NCBI RefSeq assembly: GCF_019649055.1
Contig: NW_026570310.1
Location: forward strand, 310,001 to 374,000
Length of the DNA stretch: 64,000 bases
Direction of reading: 5' to 3'
Source: Paramacrobiotus metropolitanus
Lineage: Eukaryota; Tardigrada; Eutardigrada; Parachela; Macrobiotidae
Part shown: in pieces, positions 43,950-53,800 of the stretch
Layout: each line of letters begins with the position of its first letter
Position numbering within the stretch: the first letter of the stretch is position 1
Made by a program: the position numbers and the translations under genes
The notes under the pieces: model-generated
The model's database searches: none
Told to the model about the DNA's origin: nothing
Seen by the model: the letters and a program-made list of their open reading frames with translations, nothing else

Positions 43950-45025
43950 TATGGAGAATGGCCCATTTGCAAGGAGACATGAACCGAACAGCAAGTAGGC
44001 ATCATCTCATTAGGGTGTACACACAAAGAACTTCGGTGATCCAAAGAACCGTACAGAACGTTATTCTGACGGTAGTTATTGTTGTTCTGATTCCCGTAAC
44101 CGCTACGGTTATTATTATGATTATTCCGCAAATTATAGACCGGTTGGTAATTATTTCCCTTCTATCCCCCGTTTTAATTATTCCTGTTGCCTTAATTACG
44201 GCTGTCGGATTGATTATTTCTACCGTTGTTTCGGTTAAACTGGTGATTCTTTTGATTAAGGAACGAACGCTGATTATACTGATCGGTTGTAATAGGAAAA
44301 GAATCCGATTGAGGTAAACTCAAGAAACGTTTTGCGCGGATAATATCGCGAAGATCAAATTCCTCTTCTAGGCTAAGTGCGTTAGCACTGAGTTTCTCTG
44401 TCCTGAGAATCGGATTTAATGTAATGTTTTTCAAACTCCGTCGCCGCTTTTACTCTATCTTGAAGCTCGATGGCTTTTGCCACTGTAACTAGGATTACTT
44501 GCGGATCAGCGGGTGCTAGACTGGTAACATCTCGAAGTAGTTGACCTGAGAGCCCATTAATTATTATGTCGGCCTTTTTTTCTTCAGTGTATTGCTTGGC
44601 TAATGATAAAAGCACGTCAACGGTTTGCATCATATCCGTATAATACGTGTTAATTGACTCGTTTGGAAGTTTCTTCCGTTTATTTAAGTATCGGGTCATG
44701 TAGGTCGTGCAACCCGGAGGTCGAAAATTGTTAATAAGTTCCATTTTAAGATGCTGCCATGTTTGATTTGGCACAGCTTGACGTCTGGAATACCTGGCCA
44801 AGGCCGGACCATGTAAATAAGCGAGAGACGGTTCACTCGTTCGTTATCATGCCAGCCTTGTGCTTTGGAGATGAACTCGAGTTTCTTTAAGAACAAACCA
44901 GTATCATCTTTTATGTTACGGGAAAATTTAGGAGCCTGGACTGGATCAGGGCGAGTTGGTGCCCTAGCAATCGCGTCCCTTATAGTGTTCCCCAAACGTT
45001 GAACCTGCTCCTCCGATAGAGCCAT
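43950..45025 (-). pseudogene. Retrotransposon Gag fossil with nucleocapsid region
   Basis: The minus-strand start is ATG at 45025 (MALSEEQVQRLGNTIRDAIA). The capsid blocks KLEFISKAQGW, WQHLKMELINNFRPPG, YYTDMMQTVDVLLSLAKQ and KADIIINGLSGQLLRDV follow, spread over two frames. Breaks lie near 44800-44815 and near 44390-44435. A third frame reads an acidic SLEEEFDLRDIIRAKRFLSL segment, then Asn/Arg-rich nucleocapsid sequence (NNHNNNRSGYGNQNNNNYRQ) to about 43960. AQGW, FRPPG and KAD..I..LSG are shared with the fossil at 10.9-11.6 kb. No protease or RT follows. Confidence 0.75.
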
Positions 45026-47932
45026 TGCTTCAAAGAGAATGAACGGCTGATCACATGGTATATCCGCCAGTTATGCGAGTAATTCAAAGATAAAGCACAC
45101 GTATACAAACGATTTGTGATGCGGGATCAGTTCACGAATAATTTAGGGAGGGCTGGTATAACAAGTGCCTTGTCTGTATTTGCAAAACAAAGTACAAGGA
45201 AAGAAACTGCTATTCCTATTTGGAACTTCCTGATGGATCGCTTTACTATCATGATAGAATATTTTTAAGGATAAATGAAGTTGTATTTAGAGGTAGGGTA
45301 TGAAGATGAGGGGAGTTCACAATTGTGTATAACAGAAACACAACGACTAAAATGGCAAGTGTTATAGTTGCAATTTGCACGCACATGGTGTGCCTTTCAC
45401 CAGTATCCAGTGAAGTCTTACCTGTAGGGTTTCATGGTGCTTTGTCCTGACGGTGATGTGTATTGTGAACAATGAACTGATTCCGCGACAATTTCAGAAA
45501 AATTAATTAACTAACAGAGTATCAAAATTTAGAGACGCCATCAGGAATGATGCGGGATATCGAATTGAAACCAAAAGGTCCAAGCAACGTAGAGGGTTTA
45601 TTCAAGCTCAATGATCAAACCTTCTAAACTTGTAGTGTCTGACAATGAACAAAAGGTCGCTGCCAGTAAGTTGGTCTAACCAAAGGTTGGGATGTTTCGA
45701 AAGGTCAGTGACAAAAAGTTGTTCGGTAATTTAGGTACTATTGCCAAAAGTGTTGAAAGTTTTGAGAGAACTTAAGACTGAAGGATGGTGTGCAGTTATG
45801 CGTGCAAACTGTTGTCTTATATATTTAAAGTTACTGCTACACGCAACTGAATCAGGTATCCAACTGTTTTTAAAATTTGCTAGTGCGAGCAATTTTACTG
45901 CCAACCTGCTTGAAGGACGTGACAAATTTGAAGGGGTTGCAAGTCATTTGGAGCAATAGTGGAAAAACAAACCACTTAGAAACCTTGTTTTTCTGCTTTG
46001 TAAGCGCATTATTTGACGCCAGTTATCAGTTCTATTAAGTTGACCGTAAAGTATTTTTTTGATCAGTAAGACGAAAATTAAGTTGAGCTACGCGATTTTT
46101 GAAGTTTTCTTTTTTCAAAAAATAGGAATCATGCCACTCTTGATCTCATAATCCAGCCTGTTAGGCGTTTTTCAAATGCCTACAGCATTAATGTGTCACG
46201 CATCTTTAAGTGTTTTCGTGATCAGTTAAATAAGAATTCAACTGACTAAGCATTCATAAAGCGTTTTGTTCTCCGGAAACGGAAATTTCACCACTCCTTT
46301 TCTCAAATTTAAGCTTGTCCGGCATTTTTCAGATACCGACAGCGTTTAATAATCACGGATCTTTGAGTGTTTTCGTGCCTTCCTCTTGGCAAATTATTCC
46401 AGTAAGCAGTTAATAACTGAGTGCCAGTGAGTATCATCATCGAGTTTCTGGTTCGTGTGCCAGTAATATCAGCAAAATAATAATTGATTGAATGACCAAC
46501 CGTGGTAAACATTGTTTTTACTTAAAGCGCATGCAACTTTGAAACGCGTATATAAATGAAACGCGTTCCTTGAGAAAACTAATAAATATCATCAGAGAAT
46601 GACCAGTAATAGCGGACCAGCCGCTATGCTGCAGCTACCAATCATTACTTAACAGTAGCTATCCGTATTTTCTGGTTTTAATGACGTCAATTTAGCGATT
46701 TTTTGTAAAGGTTACTTTTTTCTAAAGGTCATTTAAAGGTCATTCAGAAGTCACCGAAAAAGGTCTTCGAAAGGTCACAACAGGTCACCGGGGGGTCCGT
46801 AAGTTATCCCCTGGGTGGAAATTTACGTGCGGCATTATTCAGAAAATAAAGTGGATATGTTAAGTCTACGAGACTATATATAGTCTGGTAGACAATACAT
46901 TAGTATTTTAGAGTCATGTAGAGTCGAAAATTATATTTACCGCAATTTAACGTTATTTTTGTAGAAACCGTTACAATACTTATATTTTCAGTAGAATTTT
47001 CGCCTGCCCAACGTTTCCTCTCTTCTGTCCGTTATATTTAGACGGTTTCTCCGGTTTCTGGTCTCTTGTCGACGACTTGGCGTTTGAATTGGTGCTCCGC
47101 ACTTTGGGCATTGTGTGGCGTTCTGGCGGTTCGAAGAAGCGAGGGAATTCGGAAAATATCAGTTGGGCTATGGAGATGCGTTTCGGTGTAAAGGAGGTGG
47201 GCTAAGGAGATGCGAGTAAAGGAGGGATAGGAGCGATGCTGGAACGAATAAACGATTCACGTAATAATTGTCTCATACACTCAGTGGTCCATCAATCGAA
47301 AAGGGATCTGCTACCAATGTACTATGCACTACTTCCATGACCAACTTTGCCGTGAACTAGAAGCAAGCATTACCTCCGCATATACGACCGCGATTATATT
47401 TTTCCACTGCCAAACAAATCAAGAAAAATTCAGGAACACCTAGAAGTCGATCCCGTCCTGTTGCCCTTAGATTATGCTATATATGTCGCGACCTGGACAT
47501 CTTGCTGCCAACTGTTGGAAGAGCCGCGAATGACTACGGTATCTGCATGATGAAAATATTTGAGGTTTCAAACATGAATAAGGGAAACGGGCTAGGTGAA
47601 CGTGACCGCAATAGCAACTTAAGTGAATGCTAAAGTGAGACGCTATATTATTTCGTTCTGAACTTTGTTGAGAAAATGGAGATATTTTTGCAATTCCGAC
47701 TTCCAACATGTCCAGCTATACAAGTACTTCGAAAACCGGATCTACTGACGGAACTCTGCCATGAGATTTCATCATCAAAACTATGCCAACAACACTTAAA
47801 GACTGAAGTGAATTACCAGGAAGTTAACTTAGCGATCATTATTGTGTACTTAGTTATGTGTGTGCCATCTTTTTAGAAGAAGGAGGATAGTGTGGTAGAT
47901 ACAGTGGTACGCTGTATCTGCACACAATGAGG
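45026..47932. other. Gene-poor gap with minor repeats
   Basis: No gene is recognised. A diverged direct duplication is present: about 46150-46220 and 46310-46380 share GGC.TTTTTCA.AT.CC.ACAGC, then ATCTTT.AGTGTTTTCGTG. At 46682-46689 a perfect TGACGTCA lies close to four AGGTCA words (46726, 46737, 46772, 46782). A 66-codon frame at 47676-47876 is unsupported. Confidence 0.45.
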
Positions 47933-47984
47933 TTATGTAAGACCATGCGTGGTCATGCTTATGTAAGACCGTGCATGGTCATGC
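47933..47984. repeat. Two tandem 26-bp units
   Basis: TTATGTAAGACC followed by ATGCGTGGTCATGC is repeated directly with two changes (GTGCATGG in copy 2). Each unit also carries the dyad GACCATGC/GCATGGTC in part. Confidence 0.85.
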
Positions 47985-48290
47985 TTTGTCAGCAAGTAGT
48001 GAAGTAGCCGCCGACATCGTGTAGAGTCTTCTAGATTGTTCTAGATGCTATGTTGTCATGCTGTTGTTTGTGAGGGCGAAACTTGTTTTCCGTCGAACAC
48101 CATTTCCGGTGTTTGGGGGCTCAGCTTGCTAAATAAGTTGCGGTAAGCTACCTCTTTGTGAGCGAGAAAAGTTGTAGGCATTTTTAGTGATTTATCGACT
48201 AAGAAAAACAGGTAATTTGAAAAACAGACTGCAAGGAACGCAGTGCCAGCTCTACCTTATATACTGAACAGGGTAATCCGATTTGGGAAG

Positions 48291-48439
48291 GATAATCGTT
48301 TCTGATTATCCTAGTACTCTATGGTAACGGTAGTACGTATAATCGGTTCTGATTATCTGACGTACGAGTTAAAGTAACCAAAATCGATGATCCTTTCAAA
48401 GATAATCGTTTCTGATTATACCCAAAATAATATATAAAG
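48291..48439 (+). promoter_or_regulatory. Candidate promoter of the BIR gene: three GATAATC dyads and a TATA box
   Basis: GATAATCGTTTCTGATTATC occurs at 48291-48310 and, ending in A instead of C, at 48401-48420. A one-base variant is at 48338-48357. Each is a dyad with arms GATAATC and GATTATC. TATATAAAG follows at 48431-48439, and a 5' UTR exon with a strong splice donor (TCG|GTAAGT) ends at 48558. TAATC cores suit K50 homeodomain (Otx/Bicoid-like) or GATA-type factors, though the factor is inference. Confidence 0.55.
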
Positions 48440-48459
48440 CAGCCAAAAAGATCGACAAA

Positions 48460-49444
48460 GGTCAGTAACGCAATGTTTTTTCAGTGAATTACTGTGCACG
48501 ATTTAACATGACCGTTCGTGATTGTCATCCTACCTGATTCTGTTCCGCCGTTACATCGGTAAGTTATGATGTACCATTCCGTAAAGTTTTATTCCAGTGA
48601 TCAGTTTGTAGAATTTTCCCAATTCCGTCCGTAACAATAAATGTACCGAAAACAATAAAAAACAAAACGTACAAAATAATTAAAAGAACTTTTTCGCATT
48701 TTTGCTCGACATTGCGACCCAAGCACGTCATATGCTGCAAGTTAGCCATTGTGAAGGCGATAAAGTACGAGTACGACCGTAGTCCTTAAATAGACATTTA
48801 TGTGCAGGCTGCCGAACGACAGATGAGTTTGGAAGATCGCCTAAAGACATTTGACAAATGGCCTTTGTCGTACGTTTCACCGCAGTCCCTTGCGGAAGCT
48901 GGTTTCATCTACACAGGAGAAGGGGACGAAGTAAAGTGCGTGCTGTGCCGGATGGTCCATTTCAATTGGATGATCGGTGACCTGCCGAAGTTTGAGCACC
49001 GTCGCATCAGTCCCGAATGCCCGTTCGCAGCTCTAGTGGCGGATGGTGAGGTGTATGTTCCGGCCATGAAGGAATACCGCGATCGATTTGCCACGTACGT
49101 TAAATGGCCGGGGCAAGTCATTAGCCAGCGCCCAATGGAAATGGCCAATGCCGGGTTTTTTTTTCATGGAGGGAATGTGGGATTAGGTGCAGTGCTTTTG
49201 TTGCGGCCGTAAACTGATGCAGTGGACACGCGATGACGACCCGTGGATCGAGCACGCCAAATATGAACCGCGGTGTGAATCTTTATTGGAGAAGAAAGGC
49301 CTGCAATTCATTCAGGAGGTTCGACGGTTTCACAACATGGATAAACTGAAGTGGGCAGGTAGCCTGCGCAAGAATCGAATGGATTTTTTGGTGGCGCTTG
49401 CCAGGGACGAAGGTTTGCATTACACGTACCTAATAAAGGTGACG
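48460..49444 (+). pseudogene. BIR-repeat (IAP-like) gene cut by an LTR insertion
   Basis: Exon 1 (about 48460-48558) is untranslated, with two short uORFs. The 249-base intron ends TTATGTGCAG at 48807. Coding starts at ATG 48823 (MSLEDRLKTFDKWP). The first BIR is complete: W, AEAGFIYTGEGDEVKCVLC (CX2C), W, then FEHRRISPEC (HX6C). A second BIR begins YRDRFATYVKWPGQVISQ, but a small indel near 49160-49190, around a nine-T run, moves its zinc-binding half (CFCCGRKLMQW, then EHAKYEPRC) to another frame. The protein then stops making sense where the retrotransposon LTR begins (about 49445). BIR domains bind caspases or chromosomal passenger partners. No RING is visible, being lost or never present. 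An opposite-strand 61-codon frame with a membrane segment (48564-48749) lies in the intron. Confidence 0.8.
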
Positions 49445-50009
49445 TGTGGGAGTAGGATCACACGCCGGTTGTACATACTGATGCTGACTGTCCGCCTTCC
49501 ACCTGCAACACAACGAATAATCTAGTCAATCTCTTCTGTGATTTGTTGTCCTCTTTTACTAGCGATGTATATGATGTCATAACGCGAAGTCTATATAAGT
49601 TTTGGTTGTCACTAATATCGGAATTAGTAGTCTGAGATTTACTTCTGAGACTGCTTCTAATTACAATTTCCTAGCGTTGTGAACTGTGTTGTGAATTGGA
49701 CAAAGAGACAGCAATACTTGTTCCTACTGAAGTGCATAGTTGTTCCCGGATTATCGCTTAGTATACAGGTTTGCTCGTGACACAATCGTCCTAGCTCTTG
49801 CCGATCCTCACAGGACTTACGACCGGAGATTGTAGTTGGACCTTCGTTAGGGATTCCTGACTCGTGTTTCTGAATCGTTCGTCAGTTCTCCACCATAGAT
49901 CTTCTGTTACAGTTTGAGAGTACGAGTGCCTACCGACTGACAATTACAGGCGTGGAAGAGTAAAGATTGTTCATGGAGCCTTAAACGGCGTGAACGCTTA
50001 TACACGACA
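49445..50009 (+). repeat. 5' LTR (left edge approximate)
   Basis: The right edge is set by TACACGACA|TGGCGCC, LTR end followed by primer binding site. The left edge is uncertain. TGTGGGAGTAGG at 49445 coincides with the loss of BIR coding sense, but TGTCCGCC at 49489 would pair better with the terminal GACA. A TATATAAG box at about 49592 fits the U3 promoter. Confidence 0.6.
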
Positions 50010-50026
50010 TGGCGCCCACCGGTGTC
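50010..50026 (+). promoter_or_regulatory. Primer binding site
   Basis: TGGCGCCCACCGGTGTC starts exactly after the LTR end CGACA. The initial TGG complements the CCA of a tRNA 3' end, as in nearly all LTR elements. The TGGCGCC start resembles Lys- or Asp-type sites; the exact primer tRNA is not determined. Confidence 0.7.
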
Positions 50027-50176
50027 TTTTAATTTTCCCGATGTAGCAGAAAATTAATGGTGGAAAGTTTGATGGTAATTTATTGGTAAAAGTGGTCCGT
50101 TTTTGAAAGGCGTCGAACCGCAAAGGTACGCCGAAGGAGGTCAGCGTTCCAGATCTGGCCTAGTTAATTTATTTCA

Positions 50177-50226
50177 GCGAGCTTCCTCGCAATTGTGAGC
50201 TTCCTCACTGGTGAGCTTCCTCACCA
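50177..50226 (+). ncRNA. Three leader mini-hairpins with a common CTTC loop
   Basis: Hairpin 1 (50177-50190) is GCGAG-CTTC-CTCGC. Hairpin 2 (50195-50208) is GTGAG-CTTC-CTCAC. Hairpin 3 (50209-50226) is TGGTGAG-CTTC-CTCACCA. The loop and the closing GAG/CTC are constant, while outer pairs change in a compensated way. They lie about 170 bases after the primer binding site, where retroelement RNA dimerisation or packaging signals usually sit. That role is inference. Confidence 0.6.
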
Positions 50227-50800
50227 ATTAAAATTTAATCTAATTAAATCGGACCGTAGGATTAAATAGTCGAAACCTTAAAGGTCGGCTGTGTAATTAA
50301 TCGGTGTCTGTGTGGGTAATTTCCGGGTTGTCTGCGCAAAGCAGTAACCGCGGCGAATTAAAGCGTAATCTGCAGTGTCAGTGTACCTGGCCTGCAGATA
50401 GATCAGATAGTAAGCACCGAGCCATTGTCAGTGGCCAGGTGAGATAACGATCTCCAGCAGACTGATAAAGGCAAGCCGCAAGCGGTAGCCAGAATCAGCA
50501 GCTAGAGAGAGTTGACCGTGAAAAAGGTAAACACCGGCAAACGGTGATTGACCTGTGAATCTTAAAATTATAGCGGCACGCAAAGTGCAGCAGTGTAATT
50601 TTAGGAATTATTTACAGTCGAAACCGCAAAGGTCGACCGTCTTTAAACTAACACTGAACAATTCAAACCTCAAAGGAGGATTGGGAAGTGATTGTTATTG
50701 CACAATAGCAATAACGATACTTGTCGAAAACGGTAGCACAATCGCTACTGTGGGTATTATTTTAATTAGCCGCAAAGGTTAATTTAAAATAAAAAGGAAA

Positions 50801-53800
50801 ATGTCAGGTGGTACAGTCGCAAAGACTCGCCCGCCACCACGTAAAGTACCGGAGGACAGGGTAATAATTGGTGCTTACGAAGGAGCACAAGCCCAGACCA
50901 GATTCCGGTTCAAAACTAAGGATATACCGTTGGGTTTAATGTATTTAGCTCTGAATGTTGAACCACCAGAAGCGCTAGAGGCATTCTGTGGAAAGGAGTG
51001 GGTTGAATACCAGGAAATCAAACGATTTTTAAATTCAAGAATAAAGCAACCCAAATATTATAAGACGTGGGGAAACCACGAGGAGTGTATTCCAGAAGCT
51101 TACCTGGATATCACAGACGAACAGTTTGAAAAGGCGGTCAATGATGCGTATAACTGGAAAGCAGGCTATATGGAAGATTTGGGGAAGCGCAGGCAAGCAG
51201 CGCAAGCAGCTCATTTAGCAGCCAAATCATCTGGAAAAACCCCAAAAAAGCAAGCCGCAAATGAGAGAGTCACGCGAGGTACTAAGGAGAAAAATCCAGC
51301 ACAGCCGTCTGGTGCGATATTGGATGAGCCCATATCGGAAACTCCAAGCGTGGCCGAGAGCCAGACAGAACCCCAGTCGTCCCAGTCGGACAATAACTTG
51401 ATAGCATTGTCGGCTGCGGATAAAGTGGATATTTCCGAGGGATCTGAAACAAGAGCAAGTAAAAGCATTCGCGGTGGAACGATGACATTCCATCCGGCAC
51501 AGATGAAACTTCACAGTTTTGTGTCCGAAAAGGACTTCGAACAACCTGATGAGGACTTCCTGGCTCAAGCTATGGAAGTAGATGAACAACTTGCAGCGGC
51601 TGAAACGGATCAGGATGTGGGGTTAATTGCACGGAAAACCATGCCGGTGTTGCTTCAGGGCCTTCGTACTTTAATTGCGTCTACAAAATCAAAAGTAGAT
51701 GAAATGGGTAATACTATGTCGTTAGACGCCCGCGTCGATGCAGAACGAAATGAAAAGCTGAAATTCCAAAACGATTTCAATGAAATGCGTATTAAATTTG
51801 AAAATGAACAAATAGAAAATGATAGATTGGCCAACGAAATACGCATTGCGAATGATAATCTGCATGGTTTAAGACAAGCCAACAGAAATGCGGAGGCCGC
51901 GTTTAATGCAATTAAAGATGAGCGCGATACTTTAACTGACACGAATCGTAAATTGGAAAAACAGTTGGAAGACGCCCAGAGAGATTTTTCAAATGCGAAA
52001 GCTACGATTGATAGTCTCCGTGCTCAACCAACACCGGACACAGCAAAACAAATTGCGGATCTAGACCAAAAACTGAATAAAGCACTGAGGGATTTGTCCG
52101 CCGAAAAAGATGCGCATAAAGTCACAAATAAAAAACTGACTGATGAGCAGAATTTGTCCACAAAACTCACCAAAGATCTGGACGACGAAAAGAAGAGGGC
52201 TAAAGACGCTGAGGAATCCCTCCAACGGGATCTCACGCACGCGAGAGTCCAGCTCAATAACAAGTCTTCAGTCGGCCCGATGCATATTCCTAAGGAAAAG
52301 GATGATTTGTCCCAAAAGGAAATTGAAAGGTTACAGGGCCTGTTGAGCACAGAGCGCGAAAATGTACAGAAGGCTCAAAAGGAATTAAATGATTTGAAAG
52401 GTGATAAAAGATGTGGTAATTGCGAGAAAGCGATTCAAGCGAAGAATAAAGCACAAGCTGACGCATACGAAAAATCTGAAGCGTGCAACCGGCTCTATGC
52501 GGAAAATGCACAGTGCCGAAAAGAATGGCACGAAAAACATGATCAGCTTACCAAGATGGAAGTGGATTTTAGGGAAGCATGCAATGAGCTCCTTCAGCTT
52601 CGAAATCCGGATACTGCTCTTGGTGGCGGTGAGAGACACTTTCAAAGGGAAGCGCCGGTGGCAACAGGAGACGTATTATGTCCTCCCGCTTTTACACCAT
52701 TTAATCCCCAAACTTTCTCGTCATACGTGGATCAGCCTTTAGCTACTGGCAGTAATCCGGCTGGTATCTTGCGGAGGCCTAGACAGGAGTCGCGAGTCGA
52801 ATTTTCGGAGGCTCACTCCATGCCACGCTCGTCTTCAGAGAGTCAGATTCCCAGGGAAACGGTCTCATCTAAACAAAAGAAAAACAAACCAACAGATTTA
52901 CGCCAAGAGGTATTCAAAAGAATATCTGACGATACTAGCCGCCAGATGCGCGGAACAGAAAACAGGGATAGTTCCGACACAGAAAATGAACTGATGGATG
53001 ATGCCCTGATGGAGGATGAACACCGTCGCCCTAGCAGCACAGCCAGTAATGAGTCGGCTTCTAGAAATCCTCAGCTGGAGGAATGGCTGATTAAGCAGAC
53101 CCAAATCTCGGATAGAACGACGCTTACACAGGAAAGCGTGGTCGAACTTTTATCGAAATTTGCGGAAAAGGACAGCGATAAAACAGTGAGAGGCATGAAG
53201 TTACTTGCCTTTGATGATGCTCACCCGGAAAAAATTCAAAGATGGCTCATGAATGTTGAACAATGTAGAGCCACGAATAACTGGAATGATGAAACAACGT
53301 GTCGCAGAGTAATTGGTGCATTCACCGGTCCGTCCTTTCAATGGTTTGAAAAATTCTGGAAAGACAATAAAGGCAAATCATGGTCTGATTTCTTTAAGCC
53401 CGCTATTGTAGAGCACTTTAACGGCTCTTTGTCTAAAGCCGATATTCGTCGAAAAATGAATAATCGCAAATTGGAGTTTTATGAGCCTGTCCGTGCTTAC
53501 CTGGATAGCTTTCTCCCGTGGTTTGAAGAATTAAAAGTATCTGATGAGGAGCAAGTCGAAGCACTCCTGGAGGGCGTGCAGGAGCACAGACCGGCGTGGT
53601 TTCGTGAAATCTACAATGCAGCGCCTAAAAATTATACCGAATTTGAAAAGAAACTACAAGAGTGTGAGAAGCTATGGAAGCGTATGAATAAAGATAAAAA
53701 GGCTCCCGAGTCAACTCAGAGAAATGCTCCTGCTGAACCCAGAAGCGCCGGCAATAATAATAATAATAATTCGAATTATGAAAATCGAGGCGGCCGCGGT

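Noticed and set aside
48564-48749. Minus-strand 61-residue frame with a membrane segment in the BIR intron
   Set aside because: The plus strand has donor and acceptor sites bounding this stretch; AT-rich intron sequence often reads as hydrophobic residues. Not excluded, but unsupported.
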